Source: Anseranas semipalmata
Lineage: Eukaryota; Chordata; Aves; Anseriformes; Anseranatidae
Length of the DNA stretch: 64,000 bases
Assembly: GCA_013399115.1 (NCBI GenBank)
Contig: VXAA01003991.1
Span: forward strand, 7,714-71,713
Direction of reading: 5' to 3'
Below, one piece after another: positions 47,291 to 59,389 of the stretch. Both the position numbers and the translations under genes were made by a program. The notes beneath the pieces were generated by a model that saw only the letters and a list, made by a program, of their open reading frames with translations, did no database searches and was not told the origin of the DNA. Within the stretch, counting starts at the first letter, position 1; the number at the start of each line of letters is the position of its first letter.

Positions 47291-49189
47291 ACTCCTACTT
47301 CTTAAGTAAACAATTAAAAGATAAAATTTTTAAAGAGCAAAAGGTATGTTGTGCATTTTAAACTTTGTGCTTACAGAATTGCTGATGATAACATTGCCAT
47401 TCAGCCATCTCAATGATTGCTGTAAACATGCACAATGCGTCACACAAAGAATCTTGTTTATGGGCAAAGAGAAAGTACAATTTATATGTATAAGTAAAGC
47501 CAGGAATTTATTGTTAATGTACTGTAAATATTTATACTCCAATTCAAGAATCAACATTAGTCTATATCGAGTTATTATAGAAAAAAAAAAAAAAAAGAAT
47601 AATGCTAGTAGAGTACTTAGAAAAGTGACAACAGTAGCAAAAATGTAATTCAAATTTTAATCTGCATACTTCCTAATTTCAGCCCCTTTTCCTAGTGTTA
47701 TGGTCATCCTTCTACTCCTCCTCTGGGTCCTAAGATTGATGGTTTCATGCTGGTGGTTGTGGTGGGAGTTGTTCCAGTAAGTTGTCATCATTAGGAGCCT
47801 TTGCTGGGATCAATATATTAATGTTGATGGTTTCTTCTGCTGCTCTTCTTTTATCATTTATTTATTTATTTCCTCTTTCATCTTTCTTCCACTTAGATTC
47901 ATTTGTATATGTTTGCTAATAAGCATTTACATATTTTTCTCTGTTATTTGGTCTGCAGCTTCAGATTACATCTAAATTTATTATGTATAGTGCCATATAC
48001 ATATGATATTCACTAGTTCTTTCTCTCTTTGTTATCACTAAACCAAGTTTGATCTGTCTCCAGATCTGCATTTTTTCTAACTGACAAATACCGAGATGTT
48101 TGAAGGTGCAGATTCTCCAGTGCCAGCCTGTGTCCCAACTTGTATCATCCCATGTCTGCATTCCTCTACACCCCCTTCCATGTCTCCAGTTCTCAAGGCC
48201 TATGCTGATGTACCAAGGCTGTATTTCTCTATATTACATCATTGTGTTAGAGTCATAAATATCTCATTCTATCTAGAACAACTGCTTGTTACTGCTAATC
48301 TATATGAAACTATCATTGTACCACACCAAGATTAAAACAATAATTAATATGAATAATATGTATATATATGTATACCATAAAAAAAAAAAATCTAATATAT
48401 ATAAATAGGTTAGATATAGACACCTGGTCAATTAGAGTGATCTCATAGCTAAGTCAAGGAAAATAAAACTGCAGGCAGGTCACGAAACGTTGAGGCAGAG
48501 CAGGCCTGACAAGCCTCAGCCCTGAGATCTTGCAAACTCAATATGAAGCCTGTTACAAGCAATGATAATAACATATTACAAGGATGTACAGTTGCAATTG
48601 CTAGAAAAGAAAGTGTATTGAAAAGGAAGCGAAGAAGTGTTAATTCATTTTAAATCACTACAGGGAATTTATACAGACAACATATAACTACTGCTTTGGA
48701 ATTTGGTCTCACATTCATGCTCTTGTAAAAACTGTTTACTTTTCTTCAAATTAATGTACAAAACCACAACTTCTTGTTCTTGACCATAGCCTTAGTCTCT
48801 ATAGTCTTCATAGATGTTTTTTTCAATCAGACTGTTACAATCTATGCAGAAAGAATGTACTCTTATAATGGCAAAGCACTAGCAATTCTATTCAGAGAAG
48901 CATTTCTTTTTTGGATGGAAAATACATCTTTTTTTTTTGGAAATACATTTATGTTTTAGAATATTTACTAATGCACTGGAACTAATCTTAGACATACATT
49001 AGAAATACTAGACAACATCAAGGGGAAAAAATCTTAGTAGATCAGAACTGACCTCTGCACAAAGCACACATAAAATATGATACTCTCCACTCTAGAGCTG
49101 TATGTGACTCATAATAATTAGTGTGTCAAATTCCAATGTAACTGTCAACAGATCCCTCCTCTGTAATCAGATTTCCCTGTGCTACAGAA

Positions 49190-49650
49190 ACCTGCAATTT
49201 ATTCTGCTTATGCTATCGCCTTTAAATCCTAATTAATATTTAGATTCACATTTAATTGAATTCAGTAATGGCTGTCTATATGCTAATTTGTTTGTAGTTA
49301 CAGGCCATCTGTTGTGGTGTAGGAGCTTCCCATCTGTATTTAATAATTTACAGACAAGTGGACTTGTCTTCTACATTTAATTTCCCTCCTTTCTATTTCT
49401 TTGTTTTAGCTCATAAAACCTGTACTAAAATGAAGTGAGTGAGGTACAATTTCACCTTTTACAGAGTGAATACATAGTTCCATAATTAATCAAATAAAAA
49501 GAATAATTATCATAGGAAATTTAATCTCCATGTTATTTCTCCAATTATTAAATTATAAATACACTCTTTGTATTGCACAATTTACTGCCAATTTTGTGAT
49601 CTAAATTACATTAGCTCCCTGGACTTTTATAGCTTCACCAAATGTTTTAA
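49190..49650. other. Candidate conserved non-coding element
   Basis: Contains several TAATTA, ATTTAATT and TGCTAATTTG homeodomain-type words in non-repetitive DNA, just upstream of the CR1 at 49.8 kb. Evidence is visual only. Confidence 0.18.
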
Positions 49651-49829
49651 CGATAACATTTCAAAAGAATTAAACATACATATCCTGATTTCTTGATAAG
49701 GAGATGCTTTTTATTTTTGGGGTTATCTCCAGTAATGCATCTTTACGTGGCAAGAATTACCAGATACTGTGGATAGGTGGTGGTTCAAAAGATCAGAGAA
49801 CTGAGACCTCAGGGCATGATAGAAACTGG

Positions 49830-50256
49830 GTACATCCGAAGGAGGAGCGGCTGAGGTCACTTGGTATGTTCAGCTTGGAAGAGGAGGCTGAGGGGAGACC
49901 TCATTGCAGTCTACAGCTTCCTCACGAGGGGGAGTGGAGGGGCAGGCGCCGATCTATTCTCATTAGTGACCAGTGATAGGACCTGAGGGAATGGAGCCAA
50001 GCTGTGACAGGGGAGGTTCAGGCTGGATATCAGGAAGAGTTTCTTCACTGAGAGGGTGGTCGCACAGTGGAACAGGCTCCCCAGGAACGTAGTCACAGCA
50101 CCAAACCTATCAGAGTTTAAGAAGCGTTTGGACTGTGCTCTTAGTCATATGGTCTGAATTTTGGGGCAGACCTGTGTAGTGCCAGGAGTTGGACTCGATG
50201 ATCCTTATGGGTCCCTTCCAACTTGGGATATTCTGTGATTCTATGCTTCTATGAAG
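49830..50256 (+). mobile_element. CR1 LINE 3' fragment
   Basis: Forward CR1 of about 425 bp, starting at GGAGCGGCTGAGGTCACTTGG (same place in ORF2 as the 15.8 kb copy) and ending ATTCTGTGATTCTATGCTTCTAT. GAAGGA occurs just left (49,841-49,846 region) and right of the tail, a possible short target duplication. Coding remnants are frameshifted. Confidence 0.95.
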
Positions 50257-50897
50257 GAACAGTTCCCTTATTCTTGAACGGGGTCAGTCACTCTCAAAGG
50301 GTTCCTCTCTCTCTTTTTCTCTCTCTGTGGAGTAACTCTAAGTAAATAAAGGTAAATGAGGATGTTATATTAATTAAGCACCTAAAGTCACATGGGAGTA
50401 ATGTTGGCCTAAAATGTTGCTTTGTTTATTCCCCATTATCTCTTGGCCTCTTTCATTTAAAATGTCCAATTTTAATTGTTCCACAAGGACCAATTTAAGT
50501 ACTGAGGACTCTCTTTTAATACTGCTCTTCAGTATTGATCCTAGATTTAATCTGAAGCTCCTGGGCACTACTGTCACGAGAATAAAGAATGATACAAGGA
50601 TTTCGCCAGTTATTAGAATGATAGCACATGTAGCTCAAAATCATCAAATGGTAGGGTTGATCACTGCGACTACCAGCTCTTCTACCTACATCTATGGAGC
50701 AACATGGTCTTTCTCCAGCAGATAATTTGGTCCTTTATTCTGAATATTTCTGCCTCTCCACCAGACAGTATATTTTATGGAACATGTTGAAGAGGTGAGA
50801 ATATATTTTTTTCCTGAAACAGTATTCTCTTATTTTTCAGCTTTCTATTCCAGGTCCCTTCAAAGTCAATGGAGAGGAGCAAAGTCATCTACAAGAA

Positions 50898-50921
50898 ATA
50901 TATGTATATATATACATATAT
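50898..50921. repeat. 24-bp AT-rich palindrome
   Basis: ATATATGTATAT followed by its exact reverse complement, within a longer TA run. Confidence 0.85.
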
Positions 50922-53279
50922 ATGTATATGTGCTTGTTTTCAGCTTTGCATTTGTAGGATTAAAATGTGTTATCAACTGCTTCTTTTCCTTCCCAACTTT
51001 TAGGGTATGAAGAGGCCTCTTTTTAACTGGATATCACGGCTTCATTTTTATTTTTATATATATTGTCATTTTTTTTTAATAGGATAGATTGACTTGCTAT
51101 TTGTGTTTTAATTTTCATTTTATGCAACTTTATGATGTTTTATTTCTGGGATTTAATTTTCCTGTGTTTTATGTGATACACCTTGATCATCAGTAGTGTT
51201 TAGGCACCACAGAAATGAAATTTATTCTTCTTATTAATAGCTTTTCTTGCACATTACAGCAGCATTTCACAGACTTTGGGAGGTGATGGCAAAGAAACAT
51301 GATGTTCATAATTTTCATAAGAAAATATCACAGAAAGAATGAGAAGGATAAAAACATGGTGTGGGATTCTGCTCACCTAACACATTCTTTGACCTTGCAC
51401 CTGTATTTCAGTTGCTTCTGCAGACTTATTTTTGAATTAATGTTCTGCTTTGCTTTCTAGTTAATGGAAAGGTGTAAGTGATTTTGTGATCTCCAAAGAA
51501 ACATCTGCCCATCAAAGATAAAGCACCTAAGAAACCTTTAAAGGTTTCTGCCTCTTCCTGTTGGCTAGATGGAGAGTCTAGTGACACAGTGCATCATTCT
51601 GCACTCTAGTCCCAACAAGCCAGAATAGTTATTTGGCCTATCTGTGAGGTTTCTGTTACTCACCTCCTCCACATCCCCATGGGTCAGAGAAACTACTCCA
51701 TCCATGGGCATGGGTGAATGGCAGCAGCCCCCAAGGGTTGTGCAACTAGAAGGGCTACTTCCATATCATCTAAACTATAAATAAAAATTCACTGTCTACA
51801 GTGGTAAAAACAAACAATGCCAAGACACGCTATGAGGTTACAGCATGATAAGAGACAGAAAAGACCTGTTGATTAGCTTAGACAAGGTACTTGACAGAAT
51901 GAACAAAACAATGCATGTTGGAGGTAAGATATATTCTGGCATAAACCTTTCTCATTGAATTACATGTAGTGAAGTTAACAGACAAGGTTTTTAAAAGGAC
52001 TATTAAGCTTTGTAAATTGCTTCCAAAAACTACAATGGAAAGAAAAAAAAAAAAGCACTAATGAGAGTCAAAATGAATGGATATTTATTCAAATCACAAA
52101 AACACATACAGTGGCATATGACAGAAACCCACACAATATGCATGCACAGCCATACACAATGTCACAGTTTTGTACTATGTGAGAAAGTAAAACCTTGATT
52201 TATCCAGAGCAGACACTGGAAATGTGACAGCACAAGCTAAGGCTGGGCTCATGCTTTGTACTGAGATGTAATTGCTATGTCTGTTAACCTCATGGATAGA
52301 AAGCAAAGAGTTGTCCCAAGCCCAGAGCATTAGACACAACACATAGGCTTACATGATCATCATCTACTTCTTCTGTGCCATTACATAAGCATTATGCCTG
52401 TCTTAGTGACCTTCCCTATCATTTTAATTACATTACAGTTAAGCTTTTTGTTCATTTAATATTTCATTTTACCTGCATCTAAATTTCTTCTATATTTGTT
52501 TTATGTTGTTGGTAAAAAATTCTGTCTTCAAGTTACTGGGCATAAGGCAACATTAATTGGAAAAGGTTAGAAATTATTATTGAAGTTATAATAGTTATTC
52601 AAGAAAGGATTTTTTTTGGCTTTACTTTGACCACTGAAGATCGGTCATTCTCTGAGAAAGGGTGAAGACCTAGAAACACAGCAGCACTATTATGAATTTA
52701 TCACGAATTCCATATTCTTGATCCTTCAGCACTGAAACCAATAGGAAAGTTTCCTGCAGAGTTCACAGAGGAACTTGGTCATGCCATTTAAATTCTGTGC
52801 ATGTCCATTATTCGTGAAGCGGAAATTTAAGCACTTGTATGAACCTTAATGCTTAACTAAATTTTAGCTGTGTTAAACCTGTCTTTGAAAAGATTAAAGG
52901 TAAGATTTGTGAAAAGTATGAATCAAGAGTCAGAAATCAATGTCTGTTTTCTTTCTAGAACAGTCATCTTTTGGAACATTAATTAATTTATCCATGGGAC
53001 TGAAAGATGAGATTTAAACATCATCTAGTAACAAATATCAGCTAAATGGTTGCCAAATCTTTTTATTCTGAAGACCACTGGGTATTCTATGAGTAAACAC
53101 ATGCACTATTTAGCACAGCTTCTCATTTAATTGATTCTTCTGATAGTTTCAAACTATGCTTATGTTCGCACTAGCATTTACAGTCACATCCCTTACTAAA
53201 AAGGAAGGAAGCAGAGAAAAGCAGTTACTGAGTTTTTATTTTATTGGTTTCCTCAGGGAATATAAACTTCTCCTTCTGA

Positions 53280-53580
53280 TTAGCCCTTACTTTCTCTGCT
53301 TAAGGGGTAGTCTCTTGCTTGGCTGACTGGCGCAGCTAAGCCCTTTAGCAAGCTTTACTTTACTGCAATTCCGAGGCTCGGCAATAGCTCCTCTGTAGCT
53401 CACAAGAGCAGGAAGTGATGACCGTCTTTTAATGCTTTGTGTCAAAAGGATAAACAATATGCTCATCTTGAGAGCTTTCAGAGACTAACCCTGGGATAGC
53501 AGCTACAATAAGATATATTAATATATCTCTGCATTACCAGCTGTACCTAGTAAATGCTAAGTTATCTCTGTTTTTTCTGT
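53280..53580. other. Candidate conserved non-coding element
   Basis: A non-repetitive stretch with balanced composition and words like GGATAAACAATATGC (forkhead-like) and GGCTGACTGGCGCAGC. No open frame of note. Visual inference only. Confidence 0.2.
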
Positions 53581-53906
53581 TTCTACCCAGAAGGTGTATT
53601 TTGATTGGTATACAGATAGGAAGCAGATATGTAAATAAATAACACCATGCATGATCTCAATATTAGTTTTCCTAACAAAAATTAGACAGTAATTAAAAAT
53701 AATTAGATCAGTTGAAGTAGTAATTAAACCTCAAACCCAGGAACCATGACACATACAGGGAGCATTTTGTGTTCATTGGCATAGGAGGTTTTTCAGAACT
53801 GCTCTCTGGTTGCAATTACTGTGCATATAGAAAAAGACGTCACATTAATAGAGGCTATGGGATAGACCTTCAGCTGGTGTAAATAGTGAGGATGGCAGTG
53901 AATTCA

Positions 53907-54377
53907 CAGAATCACAGAATCATTTAGGTTGGAAAAGACCTCCAAGACCACCTAGTCCAACCTATGACCTAACACTAGCAAGTCCTCCACTAAACCATAT
54001 CACTAAGCTCTACATCTAAACGTCTTTTGAATACCTGCAGGGATGGTGACTCAACCACCTCCCTGGGCAGCCTGTTCCAATGTCTAACAACCCTTTCAGT
54101 AAAGAAATTCTTCCTAATATCCAACCTAAACCTCCCCTGGCGCAACTTTAGCCCATTCCCCCTCGTCCCATCACCAGACATGTCGGAGAAGAGATCAATC
54201 CCCACCTCTCTATAGCCTCCTTTAAGGTACCTGTAGAGATCAATAAGGTCACCCCTGAGCCTCCTCTTCTCCAGGCTAAACAACCCCAGCTCCCTCAGCC
54301 GCTCCTCATAAGACTTGTTCTCCAGACCCCTCACCAGCTTCATTGCCCTTCTCTGGACACGCTCCAGCAACTCCAAA
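53907..54377 (-). mobile_element. CR1 LINE 3' fragment with 8-bp target duplication
   Basis: Reverse-strand CR1 of about 470 bp. The 3' end at 53907 has two CACAGAAT-type octamers then CATTTAGGTTGGAAAAGACC; the 5' truncation is at 54377. TGAATTCA occurs at 53899-53906 and again at 54378-54385, a clean 8-bp target-site duplication. This is among the best-preserved copies in the window and differs from the 26.2 kb type in its 3' block, so it represents another CR1 subfamily. Confidence 0.96.
53990..54376 (-). pseudogene. CR1 ORF2 C-terminus, open frame
   Basis: The 128-codon reverse frame is uninterrupted to its native stop: [91 protein letters not shown]. It is the post-reverse-transcriptase tail of CR1 ORF2, truncated at the 5' side by the insertion itself. 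No promoter or catalytic domain, so not a functional gene. Confidence 0.88.
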
Positions 54378-54385
54378 TGAATTCA

Positions 54386-57300
54386 GCTCCACTGATTTAC
54401 ACCAGCAAAGATTCTTACCTGATGTGTTTCAAAGCCTTTATGAAAATAAAAACTTCCACAAAAACTTCTGCTGTGACACAGTTTTTGTGTACTTTAATTT
54501 CACTACATTAATTTCACTGAGATTTAACGTTATTTATTAGGCACTAAATGTCTAGCCTAAATGAATCAGGTTGTCTGATTAGATCCTGACCTAATACAGT
54601 GTTTGGTCATATAGGTGCCTAGTATAAATTAGCCTTTAGATGTAGGCAACATTGATAGGCACTGTCTGTCTCTGTCTATACTAAGATGAAATAAAGCTAC
54701 TTGTGAAAAAGGCATTTCCTTCCCTCCACTGAACTTGGAGGCCATCTAATTCAGATTAAAAATCTAATTTTTGATGCCTGGAGTTATATGATATGAATTT
54801 TGGAAATGAGACAAAATATTAATGACATACAGCATACATACGTTGTATTTTATATGACACGTGAATCTACATATACCACTCATGCACACATGCTGTAAGC
54901 ACTTTGCTGAAGGTTGATATCCAGTAGATTAAAAGGAAAACTCTTAGAAAAATTGCAAATATATTCAGGGAGGAACTATATATATGCACACTCCAATATC
55001 TGAGTCATTAATTTGTCATGTTTCTATTACTTGTACTTCTTATGCTCCTTATATTCAGAGTACTGAGAAACTATTCTCTGTACTTTGGTGGTTTTAGATG
55101 GTGCCTAGATTGGCACCCAGATATCAAGTCATTCAAAATCATTATTTATACAATATTTCAGATATCTCCAGTCTCTTCCTACATTGCTGTTTCCTCTTTC
55201 AGAGGTCTCTTCTGGCACAGAATCAACATTTCCACAGACGGACAGTGAAATTTATGTCCTGTAAATATAACTTTTTCTTAAAGGGGAGAAGAATCTCTTG
55301 CAACTAACACAAAGCTTGAGAATCCTTAACATCACTAGAACTAACCTTGCATTTCCCACCACTTTGTGCATACTGAGGATTCAGGTATTAATACTGATTG
55401 AGCCCGTGCAACGTAATTATGCACAATGAAGCATACAGCCATTAAGTTTCCTCTTCTAAGTTTCATTAAGTTTCCACAAGTCATACTTGTGCTGCATAGG
55501 GACTACTTAACAATTCTAAGTATTTTTTACAAACTGACATAAGGTTTGGAATTTATCATATGGGATTGATCAGTTGATACTGCTCAATCTGTGGAAAAGG
55601 ATCTCTGTCTCCTTGAGACACCTTTTGCATGTGCTTTTGCTGAAGGAGAAAGAATAGTTACAGTCTCTAAATATGTCAAAGTTGTTTTTCCCAATGTTCC
55701 TTGCTGCCTGAGTCTTATCGAGATGAGAAAATTCATAGGTCAAGTACTTTATCATTTTTGTCATAGCAATTATTCAAAAATTGTTTTTAAAATTTTCTTT
55801 GATCAAGGAGAAAATTTGAATTATTCTTTTCTTTACTTAGAGATGATTCATGAATATTGGCATGTTTTTTCAAGGACTTTTCTAAAACTTCTTACTTTCC
55901 TTGAACTCTTGCTGCAGATCAAGGAAATTCTAATAATGTTGAAATCTACTTCCTTTCCCAAATATCTTTATAAAGATGCCCTCCAAGCGTTCTGAATCTT
56001 TGATCAATTGTCCACTCATACTGGTCAAAAGCAGAGGAAATCTATATCCTGTTATTATTCTAATTCCTTTTCCTTTACACCTACCATGCTAGTTTATTAA
56101 ATTTGCATTTGTAACTGTCTGAAAAAAAGGAAACAGAACCAGAATGTTAGAAACTGGCATCTATCACTTCACCACATGAACAGTCCAAATGCTGATGTAA
56201 TTACTGATTAGAATAATTCATCTACATATGTGCTTCATATCTGACAGGTTTTCATTAGAGTTGAGACCATCATCTGAACTAGGTGCATGACTGTTTTTTC
56301 ATGTATCCCAGAGAAAGTATAGATAACATTGAAGATATATGCAGCATATTTATAAACACTGTTAGAAGCATCCCTCTCCTTACCCAACCTTTCTCATTTT
56401 GCATGCCCATGGTCAAGGAAAATATGGAAGGATGTGCCAAATAGAGTACCTAGGTAATGATACAATACAGAGCCATATAGCCATTTGTGATCTTTCACAC
56501 ATTCTCTATAGGCAAAATATAAATAATTTCAAACAACATCTGGATGAAATAATTCTCATGTTAAACACTCTGCTTGAGGATCAAAAGAAAATTACTCCCT
56601 ATGCCGGCCAGAGTGTTCTGTACCCCTTAGGAGCATTGCAGATTCAAGACACCAAATATTAGGTTGCAGATCTTCCATGAGGCTTTGCGCTGTTAATCAT
56701 TAAAGTATAGATGTCTGACAGCATAGTAAGGATTCACAATAAGAATCTATATATCCAAAGGAGGTACACAGGAAAACTCAGATCTCTGACAAGGGGCATA
56801 GGTGTTACACTGACATTAATAATATGAACAGCCCTGGTCTTGGCTCCAACAATGCACATAACCATTTATAATGTTTGTTGGAGTCTGGAGTGTTTCTGAA
56901 CTGCACCAATTAGTGCTACCCCAGACATTGCTCAAACAGCCCAGAGAAGGTTTCCAATAGGCAGTAAAACTGAGGATATTCTTAACAAAAAGAATATTAA
57001 CCTTTTTTTTTTTCTCAAGGTCAGAGAATAGACCCAAGGCCATTTGGTTTACAATTACTGTCATGACATAATAATGACATAATAGCCACCATGAGGAGCA
57101 GTGGGATACACATCTACATAGTAAGGAACGCTGAGAGGGGGAGAAGTTATTTGTCTAACTGCAGTCCCCACTGAAGTGAATTTTGGGACAGGGTTTGTCA
57201 GCCGAAAAAACATATGCATTTAACATTTTTGTATAACTTTGTTCTTACTAGAGACTATTTTATTTTCTTAATTCCTGGCAGCACTGCCCACAAGGACATC

Positions 57301-59185
57301 TAAAAATACATGGCCTATAATGAAATAACATTTAGGTGCTTGATTGGTCAAGCATTCTTTCAGGAGGAAAAAGTTAGAAATATCACTTTCAAAGTAAAAG
57401 GAGAAAGTTAAATTTATATCTAACATTATGCAAACTCATACTCCTTTTTTTCTGCTTGCATTGCTTTATGCATATTATGTAAGAAACATAAAAATCAATT
57501 AATTTCCTCCTTGAAGATTACAAAATTTGGAAATTTCACTTCTTTCTCACATCTTTCTTACATCATTTGTTGCAGCAGCTGACAGTACATAGCCATTGCA
57601 AGAAAATACACTGGGGAAAAAAGGAAGTAGAGATTCTGAGACAATTATTATGCATGTGAGTTCATAATGGCATTCTCCAAAGGGAATTCTTGAAAGTGAA
57701 GTACATTGTCAAGGTCGAAGAAATGAAAATTTTAGTGTTAATTCCAATGCACAAAGAAAATGCTTACATTCAGATCTCTCTTCCCACATTCTATTTCTCT
57801 TTGAAACCTGCTCCAAACCCTTCTTTCCAATAAATTATATGCAGTAATTTATCACCAGTTCAAAGGTGTCAATATTTCACAATGTTTCCTCTGCTGTTTT
57901 ATGTAAGAAATGCTAGACTCCAAGTATATTTCTCTTTGAGTAGAGCACAAACTTAGGTGGTAACAACTTCTTCCCACGGTAGATTTTAGACACCCAAAAG
58001 ATTCCTTTTGGGGGATAATAACATGCCTTACAGTAAATTAATTTCACCCTTTTGTGGATGGTCAACATACAGTCTATGCATGTACCAACTGAGTTCTATT
58101 TAAGCTCTTAGAACAAGGTACATAGGTATCAGATCTCAAGTTCGAATTAAATCAGCCTCTTCCTATTACTTTCAGAGGACTTCAAATCAAACTCAGAACA
58201 GTGGTGAATATTCCTTGAAATTGTAACCCTATGTTATTCCTCTCATGCTACATCATAAGGTTCTATTTCATCTCTCTCTTCAAAGTACTTGTGAGAAAAA
58301 AAGTTTTACAGTATCAAATAGGAATTATCCAGTACATTAACAAAGATAAACAAGCTCTATTCTAAACATGTTCCTCACAAACACAATTGCATTTTAATCA
58401 GACAGCGGTATCTACTTGTTCTGTGGTTCGGTGAATCACGTTGTACAGAATGTGCTTCTCAGTCTGCACAAATGACAACTCAGGCCTCCCCCACTTTGTT
58501 AGTGGTAATATAATTGCATAGGAGAGCTAAAAAATCAAGGTGACTTTTCTACTATGAATACAAAACATGTAATTTTAAACTCTTCAACTATTCTGCATTA
58601 TGTCACTATGTTCAGCATAACTGTGGAGCACAATGGGTGGTACTCATGAAAGATAATGGACTTGATACTGTTTTGACTAGGCTGATTTTCTTTATGTTCT
58701 TGACAAAACACATGTCATCCAAAGAAATTATTATTTTTTTTTTTTTTATGGTCAGAATAGTTTTTAAACTTTGGTGTTTGATGTATGGTTTTAAAAGCCT
58801 GGGACAGCTGAGTTAGTAAACCTTAGAACCAGCCAAGCAAGTTTAAGGAACGATCTTTCATAGACAAATGCTATTTAAATATAAAGCTAGAAATGTGATA
58901 TTTTCCAGTATCATGTCAATTTCAATTATTTACTGAAAAATATGTGAATGATTTACATCCTCTTTCTTTATTCTGAAAAGGTCAAAACAGTCTTGTAAAG
59001 TACTCACTTGTATATTCTTGATAGAGAAATAGATAGACAGACAGTCAGTCAGACAGATGTATATAAATACACACACAAACATATATAATATTTAGTATAT
59101 TATGTGAAATTTACCTGAAAATTAAAGTATAAAGTCAGATTCAAATGAAATTACATTAATTGACATTTAGTTACGTTAAAAGGAT
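54386..59185. other. Unique AT-rich DNA without a confirmed gene
   Basis: The longest frame is 134 codons (55591-55995, forward), Phe/Leu/Ile-rich and without recognisable motif. T runs at 57.0 and 58.73 kb and a small AGAC repeat at 59.03-59.06 kb. No transposon recognised. Confidence 0.5.
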
Positions 59186-59188
59186 AAA

Positions 59189-59385
59189 ATGACAGAATGA
59201 TAGAATTTAGCTTGGAAGGGACCTCTGGAGGCCACCTAGTCCACCACTGTGCTCCAAGCAGGGCCAGTTGGGTAGGTTGCACAGGGCTATGTCCAGCCGA
59301 GGCTGGATTATCTCCATGGACAGTGATTTCACCTGTTTAAATATTGACCATCTTCCCTGTAGAAACATTCTCCTTGATGGGGACT
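59189..59385 (-). mobile_element. Old CR1 3' fragment
   Basis: Reverse-strand CR1 terminus: GACAGAATGATAGAATTTAG, then CTTGGAAGGGACCTCTGGAG, GGCCACCTAGTCCA and the GCAGGGCCAGTTGGGTAGGTTGC block. It is diverged, with the octamer tail decayed, like the 10.0 and 20.5 kb copies. Homology fades near 59,385. Confidence 0.88.
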
Positions 59386-59389
59386 GAAG

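Larger units (their letters stand above)
45360..49828. other. Unique DNA without a confirmed gene
   Basis: Poly-A runs at about 46,010, 47,581 and 48,381. A candidate conserved element at 46.94-47.29 kb is listed separately. No supported gene. Confidence 0.5.
50260..53895. other. Unique DNA without a confirmed gene
   Basis: A TC run near 50.3 kb, an AT palindrome at 50898-50921 and a candidate conserved stretch at 53.28-53.58 kb. No supported gene or transposon. Confidence 0.5.

Noticed and set aside
55591..55995. 134-codon forward frame
   Set aside because: Hydrophobic Phe/Leu/Ile-rich composition typical of AT-rich DNA, with the opposite strand also partly open. No motif recognised.
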